Shown: positions 1 through 10,437 of the stretch, one piece after another | Numbering within the stretch: position 1 is the stretch's first letter | How the letters are laid out: every line of letters begins with the position of its first letter | Source: Vibrio sp. HA2012 | GTDB taxonomy: Bacteria > Pseudomonadota > Gammaproteobacteria > Enterobacterales > Vibrionaceae | Direction of reading: 5' to 3' | Length of the DNA: 64,000 bases | Assembly (NCBI RefSeq): GCF_002812955.1 | Contig: NZ_PFXK01000001.1 | Coordinates: 620,001 to 684,000 of the forward strand | The notes under the pieces: generated by a model | Database searches by the model: none | Seen by the model: only the letters and a program-made list of their open reading frames with translations | What the model was told of the DNA's origin: nothing | Made by a program: the position numbers and the translations under genes

Positions 1-2620
1 AAGCCTGTCTGCTGTGGCTCAGATGAGAACGCTGTTGCTGTTCCTGAGATTCAGATTCCTGTAGTTCACGGATAACCTGATTACGTTTTTCCCGTAATTC
101 AGCCAGTTCCTGCTCTGGATCCGTAGTAAATGCCACCTGAATGTGGTTTGCCACAAAGGTATTAAATGCCTGATACAGACGCTGCTGCTTCTGGGCATCA
201 AACGATACTTTGGCATACTGCTCAATGACCTCTTCACGCTCTTCACGCAGCAGCTCCAGACGTTGCTCTCGAGCTGCACGGCCAAACAACGGAATAGCAG
301 GCAAACGCGAATAACGCATCTGCCGATTATTTAACTGAACACATACCGCACCTTCCAGCTCATCGGCATTGAATGAGCTGTCATCGAATGCATCTACGTC
401 GCCTTCAATAAGGTATAGATCTTCCGGACAATCATCCAGCCCGGACAGTTTTTCTTTGATCCCGTCCAGATGAGAAACCACAATCGCATGACGTGCCGGG
501 CCATACATAGCACTGAAATACGGTGCATCATCAATGGTAATATCATCATAGATTTCAGACAGAAGTACTCCGCCCAGAGAATCAGCCAGACTTTTCAGCC
601 TCGGATCGTCTGATCCTCCGGGAGAAGCCAGACATTCGATTTCCTGATCCAGCTTGTTACGACGCTGACCCAACCGATCTTTCTGTACTGACAGCTGTTT
701 TTCTGCTTCCAGAACCTTCTGCATCTGCGACATGACTGCCTGACTGTCAGACAACTGAGCGCCACTTTGTTCCTGCAGGGCATATAACGCTTCACTAGCG
801 ACAATCCAGTCCGGAGCAATCTTTTCCAAACGCTGAATTTCGGCCTGACAGGTCTGTTCACTGCGACGTTTATCACTACGAATCTCCCGCAGTGTCTCGA
901 GCTCAGACTCCACTGACTCAATAACAGCGCTGTGCTTTTCCCGCTCGTCTTCCACTGACCCGGCATCATTCAGCACTGACTGATACTGCTTTGTATAGCT
1001 TTCTGCCAACACCCGGGTTTCACGCTGAGCAGATATATCCCGCTCCAGTTCCCGGTGCTGAGTCTGCCATTGCCCTTCATTCTGGAGCAGATTTTCAGCA
1101 TTAGCAGCCCGCTGTATCACTCGTCTTGCCAGAGTAGCTGCCTCACTACGGTCAACCGGCCCCACCACAGAAGTCACCAGAGCAAGCCCTTCTTCAAACA
1201 GCTGCACTGCCGCAGAAGAGAGATCCAGTTTATGTTTCAGAGCCAGCAATAGCGACGTTTTATCCGCTTCCTGATGTTTAAGCTCTGCCAGCAGAGTCTG
1301 TACCTCTTCGGCTTCCAGAGCCGGCTCGTTCAGCAGAGACTGCGCTTTTTCCAACGCCTGTCTGGCCTGCTGATACTGCAGCGCCCTTGTCTGCTGAACA
1401 TCCAGTGCCTGCTGATAGTCAGCCAGCTGCGATTTAAGGCTGTCAACCTCCTCTTCGCTGACATGCGCCTGCTCTTCTGCTATCACGGTACGTTCCTGAG
1501 CTTCTTCGACCACCATAACCTGTTCTTCCAATCGTTCGCTCAGCTCTTCCAGATCTTCCTGATAGCGTTCAATTTTTTCCTGCTGACGCAAGGCATTCTG
1601 CACCAGTTGCAAGTGGTCTGATGCCGCCTGATAATCCTGCTCCAGCGCCGACTCATGTTCAGTCAACAGGGTAAGCTCTTCCTGAACCCGGTTTAGTAAC
1701 TCATGCTGTTCTGTAAGGGTAATACGAGAAGAAGACAGTTCTCCACGCAGGGTCAGCGTCTGGGCAAGCTTACTGCGTCGATCATTTGCATGGCGCATAT
1801 AATCCGCAGCGACATAGTTGGTCGATTCGGTGATCAGATGCTTAAACAGATCGCGATCCGCTTGTGTCGTTTTAATCGCTTCCAGTGTAATACGGTTTTC
1901 GCGCAGAGCCGATTCCATATCCTGAAAAGCCTTTTTCACCCCACCGTTCTGCGGCAGAAGATAATCGCGCAGAGATCGGGTAATCGCACTGGAGATACCG
2001 CCGTATAATGAGGCTTCAATAAGGCGATAGAACTTAGAGCGATCACTGCTGTTGCGCAGTTTCTTCGGCAACACACCGAATTCAAACATCATAGCGTGAT
2101 AGTCAACAACGGAGCTGAATGCCTTAAAAAGGCTGCCTTCTGTTTCAGATACCAACTGTTTGACTTCATTTAACTGACGTACCCGGGCATGCTGATCAGA
2201 GACATTTTCGATCAGCACATCTGTCGGTTTAAGGTGGCTGGGCAACCCCTGAATAACAAAGGGTTTGATATCCACTTTCTTATCACGACCGGCGACCTGC
2301 TGCAGTTTAACCGCAAACAGCAAACGCTGATTGCGCGAGTTCACCACATCCAGTGCGGCATAACAAACACCCGGCTGTAACTTACCATACAACCCCTTGT
2401 CTCTGGATGCCTGAGAACTGCCAGCTTCCGTTGTATTGCGGAAATGCAGCAGGCTCTGATCCGGGATCAGTGCAGTAATAAACGATGCCATCGTGGTTGA
2501 TTTACCTGCCCCGTTACCACCGGAAAGTGTCGTGACCAGACCATCGATATCAAAGGTCCGGGCAAAAAAACCGTTCCAGTTAATCATCGTCAGGGATTGA
2601 TACTTACCTCTTCTGATCAT
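1..2620 (-). CDS. mukB: MukB, chromosome condensation SMC-like ATPase (partial, C-terminal part off the left edge)
   Basis: MukB is the SMC-like subunit of the MukBEF condensin, which loops and organises the nucleoid. About 873 of roughly 1480 residues are in the window. I translated the minus strand from the ATG at 2620. The N-terminal head carries a Walker A motif GGNGAGKS at residues 34-41. A long coiled-coil-rich region follows, and the conserved hinge lies at about residues 665-775 (nt 620-300, with [11 protein letters not shown] and FGRAAREQR). The signature and Walker B half is beyond the edge. The start overlaps the mukE stop by 4 nt (ATGA), so mukF-mukE-mukB are translationally coupled. 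The frame was open wherever I checked it. Confidence 0.96.
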   Translation of the reverse strand, partial: MIRRGKYQSLTMINWNGFFARTFDIDGLVTTLSGGNGAGKSTTMASFITALIPDQSLLHFRNTTEAGSSQASRDKGLYGKLQPGVCYAALDVVNSRNQRLLFAVKLQQVAGRDKKVDIKPFVIQGLPSHLKPTDVLIENVSDQHARVRQLNEVKQLVSETEGSLFKAFSSVVDYHAMMFEFGVLPKKLRNSSDRSKFYRLIEASLYGGISSAITRSLRDYLLPQNGGVKKAFQDMESALRENRITLEAIKTTQADRDLFKHLITESTNYVAADYMRHANDRRSKLAQTLTLRGELSSSRITLTEQHELLNRVQEELTLLTEHESALEQDYQAASDHLQLVQNALRQQEKIERYQEDLEELSERLEEQVMVVEEAQERTVIAEEQAHVSEEEVDSLKSQLADYQQALDVQQTRALQYQQARQALEKAQSLLNEPALEAEEVQTLLAELKHQEADKTSLLLALKHKLDLSSAAVQLFEEGLALVTSVVGPVDRSEAATLARRVIQRAANAENLLQNEGQWQTQHRELERDISAQRETRVLAESYTKQYQSVLNDAGSVEDEREKHSAVIESVESELETLREIRSDKRRSEQTCQAEIQRLEKIAPDWIVASEALYALQEQSGAQLSDSQAVMSQMQKVLEAEKQLSVQKDRLGQRRNKLDQEIECLASPGGSDDPRLKSLADSLGGVLLSEIYDDITIDDAPYFSAMYGPARHAIVVSHLDGIKEKLSGLDDCPEDLYLIEGDVDAFDDSSFNADELEGAVCVQLNNRQMRYSRLPAIPLFGRAAREQRLELLREEREEVIEQYAKVSFDAQKQQRLYQAFNTFVANHIQVAFTTDPEQELAELREKRNQVIRELQESESQEQQQRSHLSHSRQA

Positions 2621-3357
2621 GCTTCATCCTCTGTCTCTGCATACTGAATCTCCGGCGAAAATGTCTTCGCCTCCTGATCGTCTGTTTCCATTTCCGGTAC
2701 GTCCTGCTGACTATCAGGATGAGCGACAACAGCTTCACCATCACGTATCAGCCTGAGCTGAGCTTCACGCATATCATCACCAGTGCGCACATCAGCACCG
2801 AAACGGAACACGGCTTCACTGATGTGAAATTTACCTTCATCGCCTATACCGATAATCATACCGAGCCGTTTCAGCCGTCTTAACGACGTCCGGACTTTCT
2901 CAAACAGTTTTTCTTTATCCAGATCCGATCCCGTCGCCCGGTTAGTAACCAGCTTCATCAGTTTTTTCTCATCGCTCAGTGTCAGAACTTCTTCATACAG
3001 CTCCTGATTGGTGAAAATTCCTTCATGAGCCAGACGTTCAGGACTGAGGTACAGAAAACACAGCACTTTACCCACTAGCATATCCAGCTCAGATAATACA
3101 CTGCGTCCAATCAGTGCTGTCGAGCGCGGCCGCAGATAAAAGAACCCTTCAGGAGCTCTTACCAGTTCGGTGTTATAACGCTGATAAAAATGCGCCAGTT
3201 CCGTTTCGAAATCCGACAACATGGCATGATTGTCCAGATCATCCGCTGCAATATGGCGACCGGCACGCAGCATGCTGTCCAGTGCCGGAAACAGAGGATT
3301 AGAAATCGCTTTTACCAGTCTTTCTGGCATATATTCGTCAATATTTGTCGATGACAT
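2617..3357 (-). CDS. mukE: MukE, condensin accessory subunit
   Basis: MukE is the winged-helix (kite-type) subunit that binds the kleisin MukF and the MukB head. The protein is 246 residues, close to the family size. Conserved blocks include [17 protein letters not shown] near the start, [13 protein letters not shown], and [24 protein letters not shown]. An upstream in-frame start at 3459 would add 34 residues with no family resemblance. I chose the ATG at 3357, giving the [12 protein letters not shown] start typical of vibrios. The gene overlaps the mukF end by 20 nt and the mukB start by 4 nt. The C-terminal tail is acidic, as in homologues. Confidence 0.95.
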   Translation of the reverse strand: MSSTNIDEYMPERLVKAISNPLFPALDSMLRAGRHIAADDLDNHAMLSDFETELAHFYQRYNTELVRAPEGFFYLRPRSTALIGRSVLSELDMLVGKVLCFLYLSPERLAHEGIFTNQELYEEVLTLSDEKKLMKLVTNRATGSDLDKEKLFEKVRTSLRRLKRLGMIIGIGDEGKFHISEAVFRFGADVRTGDDMREAQLRLIRDGEAVVAHPDSQQDVPEMETDDQEAKTFSPEIQYAETEDEA

Positions 3358-4675
3358 TTGCTTGTACCTTTGCACCAAAATCGTTAATTGCCTGCCAGTC
3401 TGGCTGAACTGCGGAGTAATCAGCGCCGGAATAACCCAGACGAACTGCCTGATCAACAACGATTCTGGCTAAATCAAAATGATGAGTTTGCGGATGCTGT
3501 GCCAGATAGTCACGCAGAACAGTACCCAGATCGATCGGAGTACCCTCTTCTTTATGTATCTTTAACATGACAGCAACCTTTTCGGTCAGCTCATCGTTTA
3601 CTTGCTCAAATTCTTCATATTCTACTTCGTCAGGCACATAGCCGGTCACTTCATCATCACGCAGTACCAACGCCTCATCACGCAGATCCCGCAAACGCTC
3701 GGCATCGGCATACGTCAGATACCAAGGCATATCAAAATAATCTTTGACCGACTGACGCAAGCGCTGGCTAAAAGCCCGGTTCTGATCCATATCAATGGCG
3801 GTCCGGATAAATTTATGTACATGCCGGTCATATCCGATCCAGAGATCGATAGCCTGCTGTCCCCAGCGGGTAATCCGATCCAGTTTCATCTGCAAAGCAA
3901 ACAGCGTTTCTTCCACATAATCCAGTTCAGGATCACCATAGGTAATTTCCTGAATATCCAGCAACTGCGTCTGCAACTGATCACCTGCCGCCTGTAACGT
4001 GTCCTGTAGTTCTCTCAGCGTACCGGAAGTTTCACCCAGTAGCTTTTCACAGTGATTAATCGCATCACGCCAGTCTTTGTTTAAAAGTTCAGCAATTTGC
4101 TCTTTTACCAGTTGCTGTTGTTCATCCATGACTCTCTGGTTAAGGTCTATCTGATCAAAAATTTCTCCCACCGAATAATGCAGCACAGCATATACATATT
4201 TGCGCCAGTGCTCTTCGCTGCCCCCTTGTCGGGCGGCTTCAACCGCTTTAGCCATTTCATCGGCAACGATAGACAGCTGGATAGAAAGTTTCAGCCGGGA
4301 AAATTCCCGGTGACGAACGTAATAATCCGTAATACCCAGTGCCAGTGGAGAAAGGCGATAAATGCTTGCACCATCGGTCACTTCACTGGTGAAACGACTG
4401 AGCAACCGCTGACTAACCAGTTCATTCAGTGCATTATTGGCACGAAAAGCACTGGCCTCTCCGGTGCTCTCAAATCGTTGGGTCACTATCTTAAACACAT
4501 CGTGCAATTCACCTTCACCCAGTTCTCCGTCAAATCTTTCATTGCTCAATACCGCAATTGCAATAAGAAAAGCAAGGCGCTCGCTGGAAAGATTTAATGA
4601 GAAATCATTCTGTTTTACCCAGCCGACCATTTCATCAAACGGTCCCTCGATAACAGCCTGAGTTATATCACTCAT
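3338..4675 (-). CDS. mukF: MukF, condensin kleisin subunit
   Basis: MukF is the kleisin of MukBEF. It dimerises through its N-terminal winged-helix domain and bridges MukB heads with MukE. The 445 residues match the family length of about 440. Recognisable stretches are the N-terminal [17 protein letters not shown], the middle helical region [20 protein letters not shown], and the C-terminal [27 protein letters not shown]. The ATG overlaps the cmoM stop by one base (TAATG), so the order of transcription is cmoM-mukF-mukE-mukB, as in E. coli and Vibrio. Confidence 0.96.
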   Translation of the reverse strand: MSDITQAVIEGPFDEMVGWVKQNDFSLNLSSERLAFLIAIAVLSNERFDGELGEGELHDVFKIVTQRFESTGEASAFRANNALNELVSQRLLSRFTSEVTDGASIYRLSPLALGITDYYVRHREFSRLKLSIQLSIVADEMAKAVEAARQGGSEEHWRKYVYAVLHYSVGEIFDQIDLNQRVMDEQQQLVKEQIAELLNKDWRDAINHCEKLLGETSGTLRELQDTLQAAGDQLQTQLLDIQEITYGDPELDYVEETLFALQMKLDRITRWGQQAIDLWIGYDRHVHKFIRTAIDMDQNRAFSQRLRQSVKDYFDMPWYLTYADAERLRDLRDEALVLRDDEVTGYVPDEVEYEEFEQVNDELTEKVAVMLKIHKEEGTPIDLGTVLRDYLAQHPQTHHFDLARIVVDQAVRLGYSGADYSAVQPDWQAINDFGAKVQANVIDKY

Positions 4676-5487
4676 TATTGTTCCTGTGTTTCAGTTTTCC
4701 TTGCCCATACATGAATGTAACGGCCAAGAGAAAGATAAGGCTCCTGACGGCATAGCTGCCTTTCCAGAGCCAGTACGTCTTCAGATCGGTATTCACCCAT
4801 ATTTTTTACGTTGCCAATATAATCATGGAACGAACGAATACCGGATTTGCCACATATTTCAAAACCAGCGTCTTCTATCCACTGATAAACCTGCTCGGGC
4901 CGGAGACCTTTTTGTGGCTGCAGTTTAAAACGTTTTCTGTGTGGCATTCCTTCCAGAACATGAGGAATATTGCCGCAGATAACATTCTTTAATACTAATC
5001 CATGATGGTTATAGAACATCACTGATGCTATCCCCCCTGCTCGCACCTGATCCAGTACGATTTTCAGTGCATCTTCCGGGTTGGCTAGCCATTCCATCAC
5101 TGCATGAAATAAGACCAGATCAACTTTGCTATCCAAATGTTCTGCGACTGACTGTACCGGAGAATGAATGAAGCGATATTGCTTAAGCAAGCCTTTCTGT
5201 TCAATATCCTGTTGCGCCAGTTGCAACATTTCCGAAGAAAGATCACATAATGACACCTGATGTCCCAGTTGTGCCAATCGTTGGGACATCTGAGCCAGAC
5301 CACCACCGGCATCCAGAATATGCAAGGGTTCATCCTGTCTCCTGCCCGTTTCCGGGCACGTTAACAGTGCGATAGCTTCCTGAAGATCTTCCCAAACAAT
5401 AGTTTGACGAATCTCTCCTTTTTCGGATCCATAGATGTTTTTGGCGAATTTATGTGCAATATCGTCGAAATTACGGTCTTCTGTCAC
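4675..5487 (-). CDS. cmoM: CmoM, tRNA 5-carboxymethoxyuridine methyltransferase
   Basis: Formerly SmtA. It uses S-adenosylmethionine to methylate cmo5U34 in tRNA to mcmo5U. The 270 residues begin [20 protein letters not shown], a near match to the E. coli start. Class I methyltransferase motif I (ILDAGGG) is at residues 57-63, and an acidic motif II (LCDLS) follows. The initiation codon is GTG at 5487. No ATG lies near the N-terminus and there is no clear Shine-Dalgarno sequence, so initiation may be weak. It is the first gene of the muk operon, and its stop is fused to the mukF ATG (TAATG). Confidence 0.93.
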   Translation of the reverse strand: MTEDRNFDDIAHKFAKNIYGSEKGEIRQTIVWEDLQEAIALLTCPETGRRQDEPLHILDAGGGLAQMSQRLAQLGHQVSLCDLSSEMLQLAQQDIEQKGLLKQYRFIHSPVQSVAEHLDSKVDLVLFHAVMEWLANPEDALKIVLDQVRAGGIASVMFYNHHGLVLKNVICGNIPHVLEGMPHRKRFKLQPQKGLRPEQVYQWIEDAGFEICGKSGIRSFHDYIGNVKNMGEYRSEDVLALERQLCRQEPYLSLGRYIHVWARKTETQEQ

Positions 5488-5513
5488 GGCGCGTTAGGGT
5501 ATGATGTCAATTC

Positions 5514-5542
5514 TTGGCGCTTATTCTGTCATAGGATTATAA
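5514..5542 (+). promoter_or_regulatory. Probable sigma-70 promoter of elyC
   Basis: A -35-like TTGGCG at 5514-5519 and a -10-like TTATAA at 5537-5542 are separated by 17 bp. They sit about 60 nt upstream of the elyC start in the gap divergent from cmoM. Assigned by consensus matching only. Confidence 0.5.
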
Positions 5543-5602
5543 GGAATAAAGGGTTAAGCTCTATTTTTATAACTAAGTGATGATTTTTCGGACTATTTAA
5601 GT

Positions 5603-6403
5603 ATGTTTGAGCTGAAAAAAATACTGTCTTCTCTCGTAATGCCACTTCCCTCCCTGCTTATTATTGGGTTTATCGGTCTGGCAATGGTCATGTTCTCGCG
5701 GCATCACCGCTTTGGCTGCTTTTTTCTTCTGATATCTCTGGGGGGGATGTTCTGCGCATCATTTCAACCGATATCAGTCCGTCTTCTTATGCCTCTGGAA
5801 CGAGAATATAAAGCCTTTTTGCCAGTAGAAGGCACCATTGATTACGTGATGGTTCTGGGCAATGGTCATGTAGTCGATCCGGAAATCCCTCCAACCTCAG
5901 AACTGAGCCGTACCGCACTGATGCGGCTGGCTGAAGGTATTCGTATCCAGCGAATGTATCCCGGAGCTAAGTTAATTCTATCCGGCTATGCCGGTGGTTC
6001 CGAATTCAGTCATGCAAGAATGATGGCCAGTGTTGCACTGGCACTTGGTGTGGCTAAGCCGGATATTATTTTGCTGGAAACCGCTGTCGATACCTGGGAA
6101 GAGGCTCGGCAAGCAGCCGCTTTCGTTAATAACAAGAATATTGTTCTGGTTACTTCAGCCAGCCACATGCAACGCGCTCTGATGGAGTTTAACTCTGCCG
6201 GACTGAATCCGATCCCGGCTCCCACCAACTATCTGGCTCACGATCAAATCCATCAGCCATGGGTGAAATATCTCCCTTCTTCCAATTACCTTGAACAAAC
6301 CGAGCTTTACTGGCACGAAAAACTGGGGATCTGGTGGAGCCATTTTCGGGATTACCTGATTGAAGGCGAACAGGAAGAGAATTCAGCAGCGACTTCAGGT
6401 TAA
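5603..6403 (+). CDS. elyC: ElyC, envelope biogenesis factor (DUF218 family)
   Basis: ElyC (YcbC) is an inner-membrane DUF218 protein which in E. coli affects peptidoglycan synthesis and the undecaprenyl lipid carrier. The 266 residues show two hydrophobic N-terminal segments (about 10-33 and 38-58). A periplasmic-type DUF218 domain follows with the motifs DYVMVLGNGH, LAEGIRIQRMYPGAKLILSG, DTWEEARQAA and VLVTSASHMQRALMEF. The last motif matches the E. coli protein closely (LLVTSASHLPRAM). It sits between cmoM and torD, the Vibrio order I remember. Confidence 0.9.
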   Translation: MFELKKILSSLVMPLPSLLIIGFIGLAMVMFSRHHRFGCFFLLISLGGMFCASFQPISVRLLMPLEREYKAFLPVEGTIDYVMVLGNGHVVDPEIPPTSELSRTALMRLAEGIRIQRMYPGAKLILSGYAGGSEFSHARMMASVALALGVAKPDIILLETAVDTWEEARQAAAFVNNKNIVLVTSASHMQRALMEFNSAGLNPIPAPTNYLAHDQIHQPWVKYLPSSNYLEQTELYWHEKLGIWWSHFRDYLIEGEQEENSAATSG

Positions 6404-6525
6404 TATTCTTTATGCCTTGTTCTGCGCCTGTACCTGAGGAGCTATAAATCCGGAATATTGCGGTCACTTCGGTATATATATGTACTACAGTTATAGGTAT
6501 AGAGATCCTGCAACAGGGCTAAATA

Positions 6526-7164
6526 ATGCAAGAAATCAAAGCATTCAATGAAAGACGGGCGGAAATCTATTGGTGGCTTTCCAGCCTGTTTGTCCACGCA
6601 CTTTCAGACAAAGAACTGCTGGCCTACCATAGACCGGAGATCCGTAATTTCCTTGCCGGACTGGGAGAAAATGCCACTCTAGAGCTAGCCATCAACCTGC
6701 TCGGAAATAGGTTAGACCAGCTTGAGAATATAAAAGACGCACAGCTCCTACTGGCCTCAGACTTTTTTCGTCTTTTTCAGGATCCCGTAAAAGCATTAGT
6801 CCCCCCCCGAGCCTCTGTATATATAAACGAGCCGGTTCCTCCAGCACACCAGATAATGGAATTAATGGAAAAAAAAGGCATTCCAGCCCATAGCCGGCCA
6901 GAAGAACCGGTCGATCATCTGGCCAGTGAGCTGGATTTGCTGGGGAACATGATCATCCGTTCTAATGAATTTGAAAAACCGGAACATATGGACGAAGCTC
7001 TGACGGAACAGCAATGGTTTATTGAAAAACATCTGTTGAACTGGTTACCGGATTTCGCAGAAAAATGCTCTGAATATGATACTTTTGGCTTCTATGCCAG
7101 TATCGCCGCCCTGCTGGTTAGTTTCTGCCAGCTCGACTGTTCTTACCTGAGTGGGGAAGGATAA
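6526..7164 (+). CDS. torD: TorD-family molybdoenzyme chaperone
   Basis: TorD chaperones bind the Tat signal and apoenzyme of TorA-type molybdoreductases (TMAO reductase) so that cofactor is inserted before export. The 212-residue protein is all-helical in appearance. It has the family pattern ERRAEIYWWLSSLF at the N-terminus, a central P-P-x-A-S-V-Y segment (VPPRASVYINEP), and EPVDHLASELDLLGNMI. No TorA or TorC gene lies next to it: purR follows after 256 bp. The partner must therefore be encoded elsewhere, or the gene serves another DMSO-reductase family enzyme. TorD and DmsD-type proteins are hard to separate by eye. Confidence 0.85.
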   Translation: MQEIKAFNERRAEIYWWLSSLFVHALSDKELLAYHRPEIRNFLAGLGENATLELAINLLGNRLDQLENIKDAQLLLASDFFRLFQDPVKALVPPRASVYINEPVPPAHQIMELMEKKGIPAHSRPEEPVDHLASELDLLGNMIIRSNEFEKPEHMDEALTEQQWFIEKHLLNWLPDFAEKCSEYDTFGFYASIAALLVSFCQLDCSYLSGEG

Positions 7165-7269
7165 CTTATGTGAAGCAAGTCGCGTCAAACTTGCGGTCCG
7201 TCTGTCAGAGCAACTTGTGTAAATGCAGGAGAACGACTACAATTTCCCCCCTTAACTGGAATGATGTCT

Positions 7270-7310
7270 AACCGCTATTCTTTATATAGATATAGCGGTT
7301 TTTGTGTTTT
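7270..7310 (+). terminator. Intrinsic terminator after torD
   Basis: A 9-bp perfect stem, AACCGCTAT (7270-7278) with ATAGCGGTT (7292-7300), is followed by a T-rich tail. It separates torD from purR. Confidence 0.8.
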
Positions 7311-7420
7311 CATACCAATAACGTCACATTTATCAGATATCTGAGTGCATCGTACACTGTCGGTTTCTTTTCTATTCTAATCAGTAACGAAATCATGCAG
7401 TAACAGATAGGACAGAATTT

Positions 7421-8428
7421 ATGGCCACAATCAAAGATGTTGCACGCCTGGCCGGCGTATCGACAACAACCGTATCCCACGTCATTAACAAAACCCGTTT
7501 TGTTGCAGAAAGTACACAAGACAAAGTAATGGCCGCAGTGAAAGAGCTGAACTATGCTCCCAGTGCCGTTGCCCGCAGCCTGAAATGTAATACAACACGT
7601 ACTATCGGTATGTTGGTCACTCAGTCTACCAACCCATTTTTTGCTGAAGTTGTTGACGGTGTGGAGAGCTACTGCTACCGGCAGGGATACACTTTAATTT
7701 TGTGTAATACCGGTGGTATCTATGAAAAGCAACGTGATTATATCCGGATGCTGGCTGAAAAACGAGTGGATGGCATGCTGGTCATGTGCTCCGACCTGAC
7801 CTGTGAACTGCAGGAAATGCTGGATAGTCACCCGAATATTCCCAAAGTTATTATGGACTGGGGACCGGAAAGTTCTGCGTCTGACAAAATCATTGATAAC
7901 TCAGAAGAAGGTGGCTATCTGGCCACAAAATATCTGATAGAAAACGGCCACAAAAATATCTACTGCCTGAGTGGACAGCTGGCAAAAGCTATCTGTAAAG
8001 AACGGATTCTGGGCTACAAACGCGCACTGTCTGATGCCGGGATGCCGTTTGATGAAAGTAAGATCATCGAAGGTAACTTCGAATGTGATACTGCTGTTGA
8101 AGCAGCAGACACCATTCTGGCTCTGGATGATAAACCAACCGCGGTGTTCTGTTTCAACGATACGATGGCACTGGGGTTGATGAGCCGCCTACAACAAAAA
8201 GGCATGCGTGTTCCTGATGATATCTCTGTTATCGGATACGATAATATTGATCTGGCCGGCTATTTTTCTCCACCACTGACCACAATTCACCAGCCAAAAC
8301 GACGAGTGGGAAAAACTGCATTCGAAATTCTTCTGGAACGCATTAAGAACAAAGAACATGAAAGACATGTGTTTGAGATGCAACCGGAAATTGTCATCCG
8401 TGACAGTGTTAAGAATCTCAATGGCTAA
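7421..8428 (+). CDS. purR: PurR, LacI-family purine repressor
   Basis: PurR represses purine biosynthesis genes when bound to hypoxanthine or guanine. The 335 residues begin with a LacI-type helix-turn-helix and hinge ([25 protein letters not shown], residues 4-28), nearly identical to the E. coli PurR reading head. The hinge [12 protein letters not shown] follows at about residues 46-57. The periplasmic-binding-like core contains [16 protein letters not shown] and [27 protein letters not shown] saw no PUR box palindrome in the 110 bp upstream, so autoregulation is not supported here. Confidence 0.95.
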   Translation: MATIKDVARLAGVSTTTVSHVINKTRFVAESTQDKVMAAVKELNYAPSAVARSLKCNTTRTIGMLVTQSTNPFFAEVVDGVESYCYRQGYTLILCNTGGIYEKQRDYIRMLAEKRVDGMLVMCSDLTCELQEMLDSHPNIPKVIMDWGPESSASDKIIDNSEEGGYLATKYLIENGHKNIYCLSGQLAKAICKERILGYKRALSDAGMPFDESKIIEGNFECDTAVEAADTILALDDKPTAVFCFNDTMALGLMSRLQQKGMRVPDDISVIGYDNIDLAGYFSPPLTTIHQPKRRVGKTAFEILLERIKNKEHERHVFEMQPEIVIRDSVKNLNG

Positions 8429-8521
8429 ACGAAATAATTAACCTTTACAGACAAAAACCAGAAAAACTACGCTTGGATTTATTTTTGCTTTCACCAATTA
8501 GCATTAAAACACAGGCAACGA

Positions 8522-8537
8522 TGTGGCAGGGATCACA
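8522..8537 (+). promoter_or_regulatory. CRP-like site upstream of the tfoY riboswitch
   Basis: TGTGG-N6-TCACA differs from the CRP consensus TGTGA-N6-TCACA at one position. Its centre (8529.5) is about 60 bp upstream of a start site placed just before the aptamer if TATATT (8577-8582) is the -10. That spacing fits a class I CRP promoter. Inferred from consensus only. Confidence 0.5.
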
Positions 8538-8587
8538 TTTTTGAGCATATTGCGTGATCTCTGTTCAAGTTTTTCCTATATTTATGA

Positions 8588-8688
8588 TGTCACGACCAGG
8601 GCAAACCATCTGAAAAGGTGGGACGCAAAGCCTCCGGCCTTCCTTCTGACAGTAGTTCAGAAAAAGGTAGCGGGGTTGCCGAAGGCGA
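8588..8688 (+). ncRNA. Cyclic di-GMP-I (GEMM) riboswitch, Vc2 type
   Basis: The segment carries the class I aptamer landmarks in order: CACG, CAGGGCAAACC, a short hairpin closed by CCATC/GGTGG, GGACGCAAAGCCTCCGGCC, a variable stem, then GGTAGCGGGGTTGCCGA. These match the well-known V. cholerae Vc2 aptamer, which also lies between purR and tfoY. The P2 loop is TGAAAA instead of the plain GAAA tetraloop of Vc2. A 9-bp perfect inverted repeat, AATTAGCAA (8688-8696) with TTGCTAATT (8743-8751), begins at the aptamer's 3' edge. It probably forms part of the expression platform controlling tfoY at 8801. Confidence 0.95.
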
Positions 8689-8800
8689 ATTAGCAATAAT
8701 ACAAAGTGGTTTGACGGTTTTCTGACAACAGATCACGTTTATTTGCTAATTTCTCGGTAATGGATTGGTTGGATCAATTTACGAACCCGAGACTATTACA

Positions 8801-9391
8801 ATGGATAAACCAGTACTAAAAGATTCCCTCCGCCTGTTTGAGCGATTTGGCCAAATTAAATCTCGTTCTATGTTTGGCGGTTTTGGTATCTTCGTTAACG
8901 AGACGATGTTTGCGCTTGTAGTCAACGATGCGCTGCATATCCGCTCCTGTGAATTAACTATCGAACAATTCAAAAATGCAGGCTATGAACCTTACGTCTA
9001 TAAAAAGCGTGGATTTCCTGTTGTCACCAAGTATTTTGCCCTGCCACAGAGCATATGGAAAAATCCGGAAGATATTCTGAATATCGCTTCGGTTGCACTA
9101 GAAAATGCAACCGAAGAGAAAGCCGTACAAGCGGAAGAAAAACCTACCCGGTTAAAGGATCTCCCAAACCTGAGGTTAGGCACTGAGCGTATGCTGAAAA
9201 AAGCCGGTATCAATACGGTTTCCGAATTGAAAAAAATAGGGGCTGTTGATGCTTACAAAGCGATCCAGAAAACCCATTCTAATTCGGTCAGCCTTGAGCT
9301 TCTCTGGTCCCTGGAAGGTGCTATCGAAGGCAAGCACTGGTCTGTACTCTCTAAACAGACCCGCGATGAGTTGATAAACCAACTTAATTAG
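8801..9391 (+). CDS. tfoY: TfoY, TfoX/Sxy-family regulator
   Basis: TfoY is a Sxy/TfoX-like regulator that in V. cholerae promotes motility and type VI secretion rather than competence. The 196-residue protein has an N-terminal TfoX domain (about residues 8-105, LFGRF-type segment [35 protein letters not shown]). A C-terminal TfoX domain follows (about 118-195, [37 protein letters not shown]). An in-frame TTG at 8765 would add 12 residues with no family resemblance, so I prefer the ATG at 8801. Its position behind the c-di-GMP riboswitch separates it from the competence paralogue TfoX. Confidence 0.93.
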   Translation: MDKPVLKDSLRLFERFGQIKSRSMFGGFGIFVNETMFALVVNDALHIRSCELTIEQFKNAGYEPYVYKKRGFPVVTKYFALPQSIWKNPEDILNIASVALENATEEKAVQAEEKPTRLKDLPNLRLGTERMLKKAGINTVSELKKIGAVDAYKAIQKTHSNSVSLELLWSLEGAIEGKHWSVLSKQTRDELINQLN

Positions 9392-9420
9392 CTATATCTT
9401 GTAGTTCAATGCCCACCATA

Positions 9421-9451
9421 AAAGAAAAGAACCGAAAGGCTCTTTTCTTTT
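9421..9451. terminator. Bidirectional terminator between tfoY and the hydrolase gene
   Basis: AAAGAAAAGA and TCTTTTCTTT form a 10-bp arm pair closing a short ACC-GAAA-GGC loop. A-rich and T-rich flanks would work on either strand for the two convergent genes. Confidence 0.75.
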
Positions 9452-9457
9452 ATCTTT

Positions 9458-10270
9458 TCAGTGGTAGACAGAAGCTATTCCCTGCTTCTGGATAAATTCT
9501 ATCGATTTCTGATTAAACTCTTCTGGCTTTTCAACATTACAGACATGACCACAGTCGGGAATTTCACATAATGAACTCAATTTGTGCTCAGATACCATTT
9601 CTCTTACCGGTTGAATAAACATATAGTCTTTATCCCCCATCAGATATAGTGTCGGTATAGGCAATTCTTTTTCACGGAAATAACGCATTAGCGGGTTAAC
9701 TTCAGCCGCCAGAATAAACCAGCGCTTAAACTCTTTCTGACACAATTTCTTTGCTTCCCGGACAAAGATATGCCGGGACTCTTTTTGACTTTTCTGCGGC
9801 ATGACAATATAAGCAAACAGCTTATACAACCACATATAAGGAATAATATGTTTTCCCAGATTACCCATAGTAACCAGACACTGTGAGCGAATATCGAGGC
9901 GGGTGACGGCTCCGCCCAGCACCATAGAACAAACCCTTTCTGCTGCCATTTCTGCCAGATTTCTGACGATAATCGTGCCAAGTGACATTCCGACAAAATG
10001 GGCTGACTGAATTTTCAGATGATCCAGAACTTTAAGAATATCTGTGGTGACCTCACTGAAGGTGTATTTGTTAGTGATAATTTCTTTGATCAGCCGGTTA
10101 GAACGGCCATGTCCCCGGAGATCGATCAAAAGCAGGTTAAAATGCTGTTTGTATGCTTTAATTTGCTTAAACCAGATGGAAGAGCTTCCACCAGCACCAT
10201 GCACAAAGACCACCCATTCTTCCGATGTCGGATGAAGATAGGTTTTATGGAACAACAAGGCTTGTGACAT
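9458..10270 (-). CDS. Alpha/beta hydrolase
   Basis: A 270-residue alpha/beta-hydrolase fold protein of unknown substrate. Visible motifs are the oxyanion-hole loop FVHGAGGSSSIW (about residues 22-33), LIDLRGHGRSNR, the nucleophile elbow VGMSLGTI (serine near residue 95), the acid loop LMGDKDYMF, and the catalytic histidine in PDCGHVCNVEKPEEF near the C-terminus. The catalytic triad appears complete, so it should be an active esterase, lipase or related enzyme. It has no signal peptide. It lies between tfoY and glgA, an arrangement I also recall in V. cholerae. A more precise name is not justified. Confidence 0.85.
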   Translation of the reverse strand: MSQALLFHKTYLHPTSEEWVVFVHGAGGSSSIWFKQIKAYKQHFNLLLIDLRGHGRSNRLIKEIITNKYTFSEVTTDILKVLDHLKIQSAHFVGMSLGTIIVRNLAEMAAERVCSMVLGGAVTRLDIRSQCLVTMGNLGKHIIPYMWLYKLFAYIVMPQKSQKESRHIFVREAKKLCQKEFKRWFILAAEVNPLMRYFREKELPIPTLYLMGDKDYMFIQPVREMVSEHKLSSLCEIPDCGHVCNVEKPEEFNQKSIEFIQKQGIASVYH

Positions 10271-10362
10271 TCGTTACTTCATATTGTCTGACTAAGATCA
10301 GGCAAGGTTAACATATCTGAGCTCATGACATAGGATTGATTTGACAGCCTGTGACCAGAAAT

Positions 10363-10393
10363 AAAAAACTCCTGTACTGAGACAGGAGTTTTT
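10363..10393 (-). terminator. Intrinsic terminator after glgA
   Basis: AAAAACTCCTGT and ACAGGAGTTTTT form a perfect stem around a 6-base loop. On the minus strand it ends in a T-run, about 45 bp beyond the glgA stop. Confidence 0.85.
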
Positions 10394-10437
10394 CAGCATC
10401 ATAATACACGCCGGTTGCTACTATTTATCCATTGTTA

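Noticed and set aside
7165..7420. Remnant of torA between torD and purR
   Set aside because: The gap contains a terminator and promoter-like AT-rich DNA; no molybdoreductase-like coding was found in any frame.
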